From: Kalaharituber pfeilii
Taxonomy: Eukaryota; Ascomycota; Pezizomycetes; Pezizales; Pezizaceae
Assembly: GCA_015179045.1 (NCBI GenBank)
Contig: WHUZ01000045.1
Span: forward strand, 186,001-250,000
DNA: 64,000 bases
Direction: 5' to 3'
Shown here in pieces: positions 10,865-21,343 of the stretch. How positions within the stretch are numbered: the stretch's first letter is position 1; each line of letters opens with the position of its first letter. Both the position numbers and the translations under genes were made by a program. The notes beneath the pieces are model-generated. The model ran no database searches. It saw only the letters and a list, made by a program, of their open reading frames with translations, and was not told where the DNA came from.

Positions 10865-11575
10865 TTTCACGTAACCCGGCTTGCAGCTGTTCGCCATGGC
10901 AGGGTCCCTAAACCAAAATCCTTATGGCCCGGAGACAGGCACCTGTGCAACTACCTACAAAACCATCCCCTGTAAAGCACATAACAATACCACGACCTCG
11001 GTGATGCCGAGGAAACACAAAGCGAAAGCCCAATCCCCCAAGAGAACAATCAAGCATGAATACCCAAATATCCCCCCAGAAAATCAAGCAGTCATGTCCA
11101 TCTCCTCCGCCTCCCTCCCCTTCCCCTTTCTGTCCACCTTTGTGATTCTATCCCAGTCATACAGGCACGAGTGGTGCCATTTGCCTGATAACTGCACCTT
11201 CGCTGGTGTTTGACTATCTGATTCTACCTCCCCCTCTAGGTAGATAACAATCGAGCTAGTCTTCTTTCCCTCCCTCCTTTCTTTATTCACCAACCATCTT
11301 GCTGCGACAATCCTCCCCATCCACGGGTTCGCCTTTTCCATCCAATCTCTTACTTTCCCAAGTTTCTTCATCACCGCTATTCCGTGTACCACAACTGCTC
11401 GGCCAGATTGCGGGAGTCTTTCTTTCTGGGATGTTCTTGCTTTCAGAGATGATGTTGGAGGCTTCTTTTCCTTCTACTTTGGGGGGTGGGTACTGGACCC
11501 CCTTTCTGCATTTTTGGATTGGGGAGCGGTGGACTTTGTCCGGCTTTTTGGTGGTGCCATTGGAGGTAGGTCAGA
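10836..11575 (-). mobile_element. Internally deleted LINE: ORF1 start joined to tail A
   Basis: The minus strand ends in poly-T (10836-10863) next to the tail A complement (CACGTAACCCGGCTTGCAGC). About 200 bp further in, it reads as LINE ORF1. A start at about 11550 gives MAPPKSRTKS, followed by an in-frame stop, then the 102-residue frame 11392-11084 with RLVNKERREGKK-like basic and SSIVIYLEGEV segments typical of Tad1-like ORF1 proteins. All of ORF2 is missing, so the copy joins the 5' ORF to the 3' end. No TSD found. Confidence 0.6.
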
Positions 11576-11734
11576 TTTCTTGGTCAGGGGTGTGTTTGAG
11601 TGGAATGTGTTGAGAATGTTCGTATCACAAAATTCGTATCACGATATCCGCTATGGACTGGGCAGTTAACTACAGCATGTAATTGTCGATAGCTGTTTTA
11701 CGAACTATGGAATTGGGTGATTATGAATGGTAGA

Positions 11735-11818
11735 TATGTAGGCAGTGGGAAGGGGGCCTCATCATAGCCTAGCGGGCTGCTTGCGACTAATGAACCAATA
11801 AAAAAGAAAATAAAACAT
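11735..11818 (+). mobile_element. LINE tail, family B, next to the NLR stop codon
   Basis: The sequence CATCATAGCCTAGCGGGC, then CGACTAATGAACC and an A-rich run, is a diverged tail B. It ends about 30 bp from the NLR stop codon at 11845, so the insertion lies just beyond the 3' end of that gene and may have removed former 3' coding sequence. Confidence 0.5.
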
Positions 11819-11844
11819 GCAATATCAAAGAACGATTCACCACC

Positions 11845-14800
11845 CTACGCTCGCACTTGATCTTTCCAAGCGTCAAACTCCGCTAGCCAAGGACAATGAG
11901 CAGGGAAATGCTTCACCCATGTCCCTACGAATGGGTACTTCATCTTTTCATTGAGTCGGGGGCGGATATAGTCCAACCATCTCGAAAATGCCGGTGGTCC
12001 TGAGCATCCGCTCGATGAGGAGAAAAACTGCTGGATCCAGGGCCCAACTTTGGCAAAGTCGAACGAGGGACTGCTTCGGTAATGATGAACGTGATAAATC
12101 CAGCGTTCAGCGGCGTATTTATGAACAAGTTCTCGTGCATTGCCTACAGGGTCCTTAACGTCATCGATAGACTGGGATGATGAATCGTCCATCAGGACCT
12201 GAAGGCACGTGATTGCGGCCATGCAGTGGCATTGCGACCCAGTGAAATGCTTCTGTAAAAACTCTTGCACAGAGACGTGAGCAAATTCTACAATGTGATA
12301 TTCAGGATGCAGCTCCCCTTCTCCCGGATCGTGGGTGCTATTTTGTGCTCTTTCGTAGGGGTCCGTTTTCTGTGGCATTGGATGCACTTGGACAAGATTA
12401 CGGCATAGGCCGAATACTGTTTCAAAGTCTTCATTGCAAATGCCCACTGTTCGAGACACCGTACTGCATGCCAGGGCTGCCCAGAGGTCCCGTGCCAGAC
12501 CTTCACGTGTATTTGCGCAGAAGAGCCACTGCAGGGCGGCAAGCGCCAGATGCCGGCCAACGCCATGCTCCTCTTCAATAAGGAACCACAATCTCTCATA
12601 TGACGCCTCCAGTGACCTAGGCAGTTTTCCAAGGTTGGCTTCAATATCATCCTTTGTGCTCATTGAGGCAAGGACTTCGATTTGGAGGTTGACCCATTGA
12701 AACCTAAAATTGCCATTGGGTAAGACGACATATCACAACGTATATTTCAGGGGCCTTTTGCGGATGAGGGGTACGTGCATTCCATTGGCTTGATCACGCA
12801 GCTTCTGTTTGACTTTACCCAGCAAGTCATGTTGCGTGATTAAATCTCGAAAATCCTTTCGATGAGGAACAATATCAATTTCCCTTTCAATGAATCTCTC
12901 GATATCATCCGCATTACGTGTCGCCTCGGTGGCATTGATTATCAGATTCGGTTCTCGACCCAAGATCGCTCGAATGTCTTTCTTTTCGCCACTGGAAACA
13001 AATAGCCTTACAACATTCGGATGCAACATGTGCAGTTGCTGCAAGAGATTGAGTAGCTTTCCTCGCTCCCACCTTTCTACCTCCTCCAGCCCATCCAAAA
13101 AGATTGTAGTATGATTGTACATCTGAGCTAGTTTCAAAATCAGTTTCTCGCCTTCGCTGAAGGAAATTGTACCAGTTCTTCCAGCAGGTAGTCCCTGCTC
13201 CCACTCTTCCGTGTATTTGTGCTCCAAGATTGCCGTTGCTTCAGGTTTGAACTGACACAATTGCTTGATAAGGGCGTGTAATATGATGGCTGGATCACTT
13301 CGACAAGTCGTGGCCCCACCCCTTTTACAATAAAAGTATGCATACGCATTCTCCGAACGGCCTACCCTGGGCGGGAGGAGCTTTTCGATAACCTGACATC
13401 TGAGAATTCCATAAAAAATAAGTATTTAACGCTCGTATTTTCAAAAGCAAGCTGAAAGAAATGACCCACGTTAATTTCGTCTTTCCTGAGCCAGCTATGT
13501 AGAACGAGGTCAGTAGAATTCCGTCACGGAGGTAAAGTGAGTGCTCTAAAAATCTAGAACTTACGAATTCCTCGTAGCCATAATATCGCGGAGGATGCTG
13601 AAGAGTGCCAGTCTCTGAATAGAGGATGAGCAAAGAGCCAATCTCCTGTATTTTCCAGAAGATTTTCCCTCTCAACTTTATGGTGCATTTCATAGTCGAT
13701 CGTTGTAATCCACTGCAACATTTCATGGCGCTTCTTTGTAATGTAATAGTTCAGATGAGCTACGATCCATGCTTGTTAGCAGGCATTCAGCATCCCCAGA
13801 CCATGGATATCGATTCTGGTTTGAGACTAGTATACCTTGCGTTTCCGCATGCTCGATATCCTCCTGAACTCGGGCAGCCTTGTCTATGATGTCATCAAAT
13901 GCACTCTTCAAAGCGCGATTCTTGCCTTTTATTCCAGTTGTAAAGCTGCCTAAATCTCAGGGTAATTAAGCTACGATTAGCCTCCGTCGTATCCTAAAGA
14001 TGTCAAACATTCTATAAAACTCACCGACATAATGATGTGCCTTTGCCAAAAATCTTAGAATTGCTATATAAACTTTCAACAACCCTTCTCTCAAGTGATC
14101 GCGATTGGATGGTTGCGGTAACCCAAATCGGCGGCTGAGAAAGCTCGCTTCGCAGTATATATAGCGAGCGAGAAGGCTTCCAATGTACTCGATACCCTCG
14201 ATAATGATTGTATCAATTTCTTGGGCATTAATTGCGCACTGTGTATGCGATTGGTTAGCAGAACGAGCGCAGAGCGTGAAAGACTAAAGTTTTGTAAACC
14301 TGTAGTATGAAACGTATCACAGCCCATGGAATTGCAGCATGGATCGGGTCATACTGCATCAGACAGTCCCCGACTGCCACAAATCTCTGGAGCCAGCTAA
14401 TAACATTATCAAACACATCTCGTAGTTTAAACGCTGAAGCTCCCAGGACAATTTCGGCACTCTGTTGGATGAGTTCCTCACGCCTGTTCCGAACCTGTTG
14501 CAGTATGATATGGCCGTTGATGTTGTCCTGAACCGCGCTAGCATGAGTAAGTCTCAAACGATCCTTTTCCTTCCCTGGCAACTGATCCCATGCTTCTTCC
14601 CACAACGACTTGGGTCGGTCATCCCTCGTAGTCTGGTCGCGATTGCTGGAGAAAGCGGGTTCATTAGAATCTTGGTGGCGGCTTCCTGGCCGAGATCCGG
14701 TGATATGTGAGAGTGCTGTGGATATTGTAGCTATAGATGTGACGCTAATACGACGCTCGCTGTGACCTGTTGGTGGAGGTGAGATCTCGCGTCCACTAGA

Positions 14801-15208
14801 TGGCGATCCTGGTGAATGTGGCGAAGTTGAGGGTACCGAGGATATTATAGCTCCAGAAGTGTCGGTCAGTGCAGATGATGATCGCGATCGGAAAATCCGG
14901 GGTGATCGTGAAATGAATGATAAACCGGCTGTGACTAGAGCTGGCACGGCGTTCCAATATTGCTGCCCCTCCCCTCCCAGATCATCACCTTGCTCGCCAC
15001 TCTGTGTATTCTGGTGCCTGGTATGAATATTGTTTGAATCCCAGGGTATTAAACAACTATCTGAGCGTGACCGCGGTCGGCTGCCTATAGGACGTGGGCT
15101 ACCCTCATCCCCAGAGCATTCTGTTGTGTCAGAAGAGACGCTTATGCTGGGCGTGCTCCAACGCGGGTCATCATTGTGCACGCTCGAGTTTCCTACTCTT
15201 GTTGGCAT
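11845..15208 (-). CDS. NACHT-domain NLR/STAND protein, seven exons, no C-terminal repeats
   Basis: Exons: 15208-14300, 14238-14025, 13949-13836, 13759-13565, 13494-13470, 13399-12779, 12703-11845. All phases agree and sum to 2937 nt (978 aa). Residues 1-220 are Ser/Pro/Arg-rich and look disordered. Residues 220-460 form the fungal NLR helical region, with the QYDPIHAAIPWAVIRF block and GDWLFAHPLFRDWHSS. The Walker A GIPGSGKT is near residue 478, Walker B IFLDGLEEVE follows, and the winged-helix end is marked by VEFAHVSVQEFLQKHF. NACHT ATPases act as oligomerising switches in fungal self/non-self responses. Usual length is greater, because ankyrin or WD40 repeats follow; here the stop comes about 170 residues after the winged helix. 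Oddities: Walker A straddles a 25-nt exon, and the last intron uses a GC donor. LINE insertions lie at both flanks. Confidence 0.85.
12704..12778 (-). other. Likely GC-AG intron of the NLR gene
   Basis: The 75-nt gap between exons 6 and 7 starts GCACGT and ends TTTTAG. Only this junction keeps phase 2 and gives GMFQWVNLQIEVL, the expected conserved stretch. A GT donor one codon later would break the frame. Confidence 0.65.
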
Positions 15209-15265
15209 AGCTCCAATTTAACTCGAACCTTTCGTTGCGACTTGCACAATTAATGGCACAGGGAG

Positions 15266-15548
15266 GGGAATGAGGGGGATGATGTCATGTAATGAGAAAT
15301 TTTCGTTCCGGGCTGCAAAGGAAAGGAGAGAGGAAGGAGAGGAGAGAGGTGGAGAGATATAGGGAGCCTCCCCGATGCAGAAACCAGAAGGACCGTCCGG
15401 ACGTTTCTGGAATCAGGTTTTCTAGAATGAGAGAAGGGGGTGGTGGAACGGCGATGTTTATGTAGAACTTTCTTTGTTAAGCCTGTCTCCGGGCTTTGAG
15501 GGCTTGCCCAGGGACTCTGCCATGGCTTGGCGCTGCAAGCGGGGTTAC

Positions 15549-15585
<37 letters not shown>
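15266..15585 (+). mobile_element. 320-bp 5'-truncated LINE (family A) upstream of the NLR gene
   Basis: The insert has the family A 3' UTR (AAGCCTGTCTCCGGGCT, GCGGGGTTACGTGATT) and a long poly-A tract. Perfect 14-bp TSDs AATGGCACAGGGAG lie at 15252-15265 and 15586-15599. It sits about 58 bp upstream of the NLR start codon, in the likely promoter or 5' UTR. Confidence 0.95.
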
Positions 15586-15590
<5 letters not shown>

Positions 15591-15599
15591 ACAGGGAGT

Positions 15600-16688
15600 A
15601 GTGCCTGCAAGCTTTTATCGCCCTTCATACCCCGCTCGCTATTATTAGAACCATAACTGTACAAGGATGAACCTCATGTCATGTTGTACAAAGGGTGGAA
15701 TCCGGGAGACACTGGAAAATTTCGTGCGGTCAAGGTAAACCAAATGTCGACCAGGCTGTACCTAAAGTGAAATTGTTCTCCGCAGCAGAGGCGGCTGCTG
15801 TGCTTTGAATCGTTGTCCTTCTTATCAGTGCCAGAGTGAACGTTGCAAAGTGCCATACTGCTGAATTCGATTGCGGGTGCTATGCACACCTTGAATTTGC
15901 ATGGATCATCACGGAGTCAACTCCCGCTTGACTTCCCCTGTACACCTGATAATCGTTTTGCGTAGATGTGTAATGCATAGCAACTATTTATGTATCCTGC
16001 TGCATCATAACGTCCATAGGGCCCACTGGGGTACCATCTCTTGGTTCCGAAATAACACCATACTTACACGACACCCATACCCTCCTGGGCACTTGGTACA
16101 AGTACGTGTGAGTATGTGAATACATGTAATAGCGTATTAAAACTATATGTAGAAAGTGGTCAATACAAATTAGGCAATATTGCACTTCATGCGACGTATA
16201 ATCTATGTAGAGCGCTTCAACATCATGTAAGTAAGACGTACAAGTTTAATGGTCATACGCCATGGTATCAAATTATCATTCTCATATCTTCTTTCTTCCT
16301 ATTACAATCTTTATAAAGCTCTGGTCACGCTTGCGCTTCCATGAGAAAGCTGATTTCAAATTCCAGAAAAAAGAAAAAATATGGAATACATTTGTTAAAA
16401 TGCATGTGCTCAACTCTATATTACACCTATTGCTGGATGAATATCGGAACTGTGTGAGGCATCCTAACTGGCTTTGTGGGTACGTTAAGCATATAGCAAG
16501 ATAACATTAACACAAGTACCAATTCGCTGATATGATACTGCCAGGGATCAAATTCTGATGTGAAATACTAGCGCATTCAAAGCTGACTTTCCTTCTAGAT
16601 GCTCATATTAGGTACAGTAGGTATGCATCTCCTCCGATCAAGTATAAAATATGGCACCCGCAAACAGTACGATGTAGGGGCGGACTAG
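15600..16688. other. No gene recognised
   Basis: Short overlapping frames only, AT-rich towards 16300. I see no repeat family member or convincing exon. Confidence 0.4.
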
Positions 16689-16910
16689 TTATGGCCCATC
16701 TGCCAAACCGAAGTGCAGATGGTGACGCAGCAACGCCCTGAACAGTACCCTTGCATATACCACCAACTCTTTCGTGTCTAACCCCAGGTTATCCTTGTGT
16801 TTTGTTAATTGTAACCCACTTATTTTCCCCTGACTCAAGTATGGGTCCAAAAAATCCCGGCGAAAATAATAATCTCCGAAACCTTCCAGAACTCCCGTCA
16901 ATTTTTTCTG
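16689..16910 (-). CDS. Orphan C-terminal exon-like ORF, unknown product
   Basis: After a possible acceptor (TGTCAG at about 16911-16916) the minus strand is open for about 73 residues to a stop at 16689. The composition looks coding (GDYYFRRDFLDPYL, ELVVYARVLFRALLRHHLHF). The motif FRALLRHHLHFG resembles LSYFIRHNLDFG in the ORF at 24352-24738, which could mean a shared unrecognised family, or chance. No domain recognised and no upstream exon found. Confidence 0.3.
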   Translation of the reverse strand, partial: QKKLTGVLEGFGDYYFRRDFLDPYLSQGKISGLQLTKHKDNLGLDTKELVVYARVLFRALLRHHLHFGLADGP

Positions 16911-17044
16911 ACATCAGAGCGTCACCAAAAGCGCAGCAGTCAATGAACGAATAAAAAACATAAGTAAATAATAAATAAGTTTAAAAAAATAGAAAAGTAC
17001 TACTCTGTTTCACCACAACACGACGTACACCAATTCCCGACCCA

Positions 17045-17235
17045 GGAACTGACAAAGATAAAGATCCATTAATGACGCTGATGAGACGGTTTGACGAATT
17101 GGGGGAGGGACTTCTTTACGTTACTTTACTGTATCATTTCCAAACTATCTCATTTCTTAATTTCCTTTACAATGTACGTATAATTCGACATAGCCCATAG
17201 GGCGGTGATGTTAAAAAAAAAAAAAAAAAAAAAAA
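17045..17235 (+). mobile_element. 191-bp truncated LINE (family B) with 13-bp TSD
   Basis: It ends in tail B (CGACATAGCCCATAGGGCGG) and poly-A. Perfect duplications AATTCCCGACCCA lie at 17032-17044 and 17236-17248. Confidence 0.9.
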
Positions 17236-17734
17236 AATTCCCGACCCACACTTTACACCAAAGCTGACCGCGCGCAACAACCAATATCTCAATCACCAGA
17301 AAATTTGTACGCACTTTATAGAGGCGTTAAATGAAGCAGTTTTTTCATATTCCGCATCTTAGCTTCTTCAGAAATATTACTTAAAGGGAATCATGATTCC
17401 AATGTCAGTAGTGTTGAATTTCCACCTTTCATACCTGAAGATATATATCATATATGATAAAAACGGTAGGACAATTAAATATCATTCCTTCAGAGATGTC
17501 AGAAGCACACCAAGAGAATTTCTGAAGAAGTCGTCGAATTGTTCACGAAATTCATATTTTCATAGAAAATATATGCAATAATTGTATCGGAAAATTACTG
17601 GAACTGGCGATTTGACGTATGAACTAGGCATTATTTAACATTAAGCCAATGGAAGCAGTAGACCACAAAAGGCGTATTTGGGAGCCTCTAGCCCACAATT
17701 CTATAGCCACTATGGTGGGAGTTGAGGATAAGTA

Positions 17735-18509
17735 GTGCATTCTATCTTCCAGTGCACTTCTGTCTACCTGGGGAGGCAATGTACGGTGAATGACGGAGAG
17801 CTGATAGCGGTGGGAGAAGCTCTGGAGAGAGAGGGAGAGTTGCTGGTCATTACGGATTCCAGAGTTACTAGAGAGGACTTGTCACTGGAGGGGCCCGCTA
17901 GGCTCGTGAGGAGGAGGTGGGAAGAGAGGATTAATCGGGGGGAACATGACATAGCGGTGATGTGGGTGAAGTCGCATAGAGGAGTCAGAGGTAATACTAG
18001 GGCAGATATGGCGGCGAAGGTTGCTACAGCAATACAATACCAGGACGAGACAGTGACTGAGGCGGGTATTAGACAGCAATTCAAAGAGTGGAAAGCCGAA
18101 GAGAGGAAGAGACTGAAGTTGTCATACAGACCACTGGAGTATTTGGGGAGCAGGAGGAGGGTATCCACTCTCGCAGGAATTCTGGGAAACAAGGGACTAC
18201 GACAGTGGAGATATCAGATAGGGAAGGAGACCTCTCCCGAATGCAGATGTGCGGAAGAGACTTCGAAAATTTTGAGCATATCATGAGTAGGTGTGAAGTG
18301 TGGAAGAAAAGACTACCGAGAGGAGAGGCGGGGTTAAGGGAGCTGTCAAGAGATAAGGAGGGGGGAGACATAACGTTGGCGGAGGTGATGGACTGGGCGG
18401 CGGAGTAACCGGATATAGTCTCACTTTTTCCTTTCACTTTATGGTTTTATATGCTGTTTATTATCCGTTTATTATTTTGCGTAGCCTACAAGGCGGTATG
18501 CGAGTAATG

Positions 18510-18541
<32 letters not shown>
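17735..18541 (+). mobile_element. LINE fragment (family B) with broken RNase H ORF
   Basis: The frame 17735-18286 contains RNase H motifs: the Glu in NDGELIAVGEAL, the Asp in VITDSR, and WVKSHRGVRGNTRAD. The first Asp region is missing or lies before the frame. The frame then shifts: a second frame, 18088-18408, continues with ENFEHIMSRCEVW and ends LAEVMDWAAE. The 3' UTR closes with tail B (GCCTACAAGGCGGTATGCG) and poly-A to 18541. It is the longest copy of family B here and links that tail to its ORF. The left end and TSD were not found. Confidence 0.8.
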
Positions 18542-18937
18542 TTGTGTGGGAATTCCATATAGATGCATACCAAGATATCCAATGAAAATGACATTTTGCC
18601 ATTAATCAACCCCAATGTCTTCCTGGAGCAAGTGGAGGCATTAAAGGTGAAGAATAACCCTTTATTCGCCTGGAAAAGCGGTACAGAACTCTATTCTGGT
18701 GGTTGGAATATATGTGGTTGCATGTGGTCAGTTTCGACGTAAAACTTGTGTCGGGGACGTGGCGTACATCCCATTGTGGTGTAAGACAGTAGTATATATA
18801 TACCATAAGTTACATACACGTATAAGTAAATCAAAGCCTTGCAAAGAATATTGCAAGGCTGATATTTTCAATGCAATAAACTGGTAGCCTGTGTACGGGC
18901 TTATGTCCTCCCCCGTCACTCCAAGAGAAATAAAAAT

Positions 18938-19303
18938 TTAAAAACAAAAAGAATGTATATTCTTTTCTGTCCACCCCTTAGCATAAAAAAGAACAAGGAC
19001 TGCTCGTCAAAGTGGTCCACAACATCGGAGAGTCAACATACCGAAATCGATATCATATGCATTAAGTATCATCTCGAGGCACTCGCTCATAGTTTCCTTC
19101 AGGAAGTCTGCAACCATATCAAGTCTCTGGCCCGTGAGCCCGTGTTTAACTTCCTCTGAGGATCCGCAGATGGAACCAGAATTTGAGGCTATGATGTGCT
19201 CGATAAGAACGCTTTGAAAAGCGTCGGAAATGCTCCACCAATTATGATCGATACACCTATCTAAATCCTTTAACTTAGCGAGTTTACATTTTGCTGTTGT
19301 CGA
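18938..19303 (-). CDS. Two 3' exons of an unrecognised gene
   Basis: Exon 19303-19042 follows an acceptor (ATTAG) and is open without stops for 87 codons, in a frame not covered by any long start-to-stop ORF. It reads KLKDLDRCIDHNWWSIS, then FQSVLIEHIIASNSGS, GLTGQRLDMVADFLKETM and NAYDIDF. A GTATGT donor follows at 19041. A 42-nt intron would join it to 18999-18938, ending KGWTEKNIHSFCF and a stop; this intron is short, so read-through to a stop 13 codons later is an alternative. Composition and codon periodicity look genuinely coding. Upstream exons probably lie near 19400, but I could not fix them. No family recognised. Confidence 0.4.
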
Positions 19304-19555
19304 CTAATTTTAAGCACTGTAATAGATTAGATTAAACTACATAACTTTATCGGCTTTCTTGTTGCATTGATTTCCGTTTCTTTACCTTCTCTGGCTTATC
19401 GTATACTTGCCTACATCCTCGAGAATCAGTATGGGGTGGTCATCGAAATATATATATATAAACCTTATATGCTTTCCTACACAGCATTCAAACATCCCCC
19501 TCGTGCTTGTTCGGTGCCCAAACTTCACGTGAACGGTTCCGAGGGATAAGTTCGG

Positions 19556-19800
19556 AAGGCTATCTTTAGGTATCTGCTACTTCTAAATACAACATTAATC
19601 CGTACATAAATTGCAATATCTCCCCAACTTGAGCTCATGGTTTCATCTTCTACACTGCTTCTTTTTCCACACCTCGCACCCACCCCAAATATGTTCGTTG
19701 TTTCCTCTACCTTTCCAAACCTCCGGCAACCCGGTCCGTCCGCTTTCCCTATGTTGAACCTCCAGCCCCTCAGTCCGATTCCATCAAGCAAGATACCAAC
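19556..19800 (-). pseudogene. LINE ORF2 remnant
   Basis: The minus strand reads GLRGWRFNIGKADGPGCRR, then KVEETTNIFGV, resembling GLRQWRYQIGKE...EETSKIL at the end of family B ORF2 (18190-18270). The Cys/His knuckle is degraded. It lies directly downstream of the BTB gene stop at 19813. Confidence 0.5.
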
Positions 19801-19812
19801 CTCCTGAGCGGC

Positions 19813-20735
19813 CTACAGCGCCTCCCACAATGGGTGGTCGCACCCGGAACTCGACTTACCACACCGGTATTCTATATACCCAACCAAACGACACCCACGG
19901 TCGCGGTCGTCAGCTTCATTCCATGATTCAGGCTCCCACACATCGCCACACTTCCTGCAATATATATACCTAATATTTCCAAACTCTCCGCACCCAGCGC
20001 AATGTTTGATAATTGCTGTAACTCGGGGTTTGATTTCAGATGACCTATTGGACAAGGGTTTTTCGGCTCGCCGGGACAAATGCAATAAGGCCACAGCTGC
20101 ATCCGGATGGGCATGAATCAGATTTGTGAACTCTGACAAATCACGTACGTTGTCAAGTGTCCAAGCAATATAGCTCAGAAGGTAGTCCACAAGTCTCTCG
20201 GTCAGCGCTGGGAGATTCTCAATCGCATACCTCGCCGCCCTTACCACATCGGTAGAGAGGCTGGGATCTGGGTTGGATTCCTCGTCCAGAAACGAAGTTA
20301 GTTTCCGAAAACTCAAATCTTTTAAGGAACCAATATTGAATCGGTCGGCAAAGACGTAAAGCTTGCAGTGCAACGTAAGTTCACCACTCGTGTGTTGTGG
20401 TCCACAGTCTCTTGAGATACCGGAATTAGTACATTCCATATTAAAGTCGTGTAAACGACGGCTTACGTGGTGTATTCCTTCACATATGCCCATTGCAGGA
20501 AGTGCCGCAAGGTATCTTTGTCTACCTCGTGAAGTACCATCTCCCCAGTCAATCCTTCTTTCATTTCATTGTCGATGTGCTTTCGCAGTTCCGGGGACAG
20601 AGATGCCAGGAGTTCCCTTTGAACATAGTACACAGTCCTGCTATTATTCTGCCCAGTTTGCTGCTCATCACCTAACGTGAGTTTGAAGAACTGGCTTTCG
20701 AGTATGTCAAAATTGAATGCAGTAGCAGCTTCCAT
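19813..20735 (-). CDS. BTB/POZ domain protein with zinc-ribbon tail, intact
   Basis: Exons 20735-20467 and 20386-19813 with an 80-nt intron (GTAAGC...CGAG) give 280 aa with consistent phase. Residues 1-90 are the BTB fold (VYYVQRELLASLSPELRKH, EVDKDTLRHFLQWAYVKEYT). A helical BACK-like part follows (LHCKLYVFADRFNIGSLKDL, ENLPALTERLVDYLLSYIAW). Near residue 215 a putative zinc ribbon has two CxxC pairs, CAGC and CRKC, about 15 residues apart, then an acidic tail. BTB domains dimerise and commonly serve as cullin-3 adaptors; the ribbon suggests an additional binding surface. It is the best-preserved of three copies; the others are at 1368-2204 and 3802-4591. The nearest flank on its 3' side is a LINE remnant. 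Confidence 0.85.
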
Positions 20736-21343
20736 GATTGCTTCCCTAATGCGAAATACAAGTAGGGATCAGTTTTGTACGCTATAGGTTTTGATGATGG
20801 TGGTTTGTTGGTTACATCATGGCTTGCCGAGCGGGGCGTTCTTATTAACATTGACAAGGATATCATTTGTGATGCTAAGCCGCCTTACCAGCTGCGATTA
20901 GAATCAAGGTGGCCAAGAATAACACGTGACTTCATGCCACCTGCACGACCACTATACTCTGATTTTGGCAGATGCGGTCACGACGGAATATGCTCGTCCA
21001 AACAATGCATCATGAGGATAATTGCGCTCGCAGGTGAGGTTGCTGATCTCAGAGTATAGCCTGCGCAGAATGACCTCTCTACAATGGGACTCACCGTATC
21101 CCTGGGCTCGGAGTCAATGTCTGAAACCAGCCCTGTAGTAAAAGAGAACCTTTTTATTTATTGTTTTTTTTTTAAAAATCACCTGGGAGAGGTCGAGGAG
21201 GAGAAGGGAAAAGAGGCAAGGAGGAGTAGGATGTTCCGTAGCTACCGTTTCGAGCTGACCTGCATTGGAAGTGGACACATTAGTACCTCCACTACTTTCA
21301 TTCACATGACTTTCTTTTTTGGTTTCTAAGCTGCTTCCTAAAA
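20736..21343. other. Upstream region of the BTB gene, no gene seen
   Basis: The first 100 bp share a TTTTGATGATGGTGG-like block with the flank of the other two BTB copies. The rest has only short ORFs. Confidence 0.4.
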
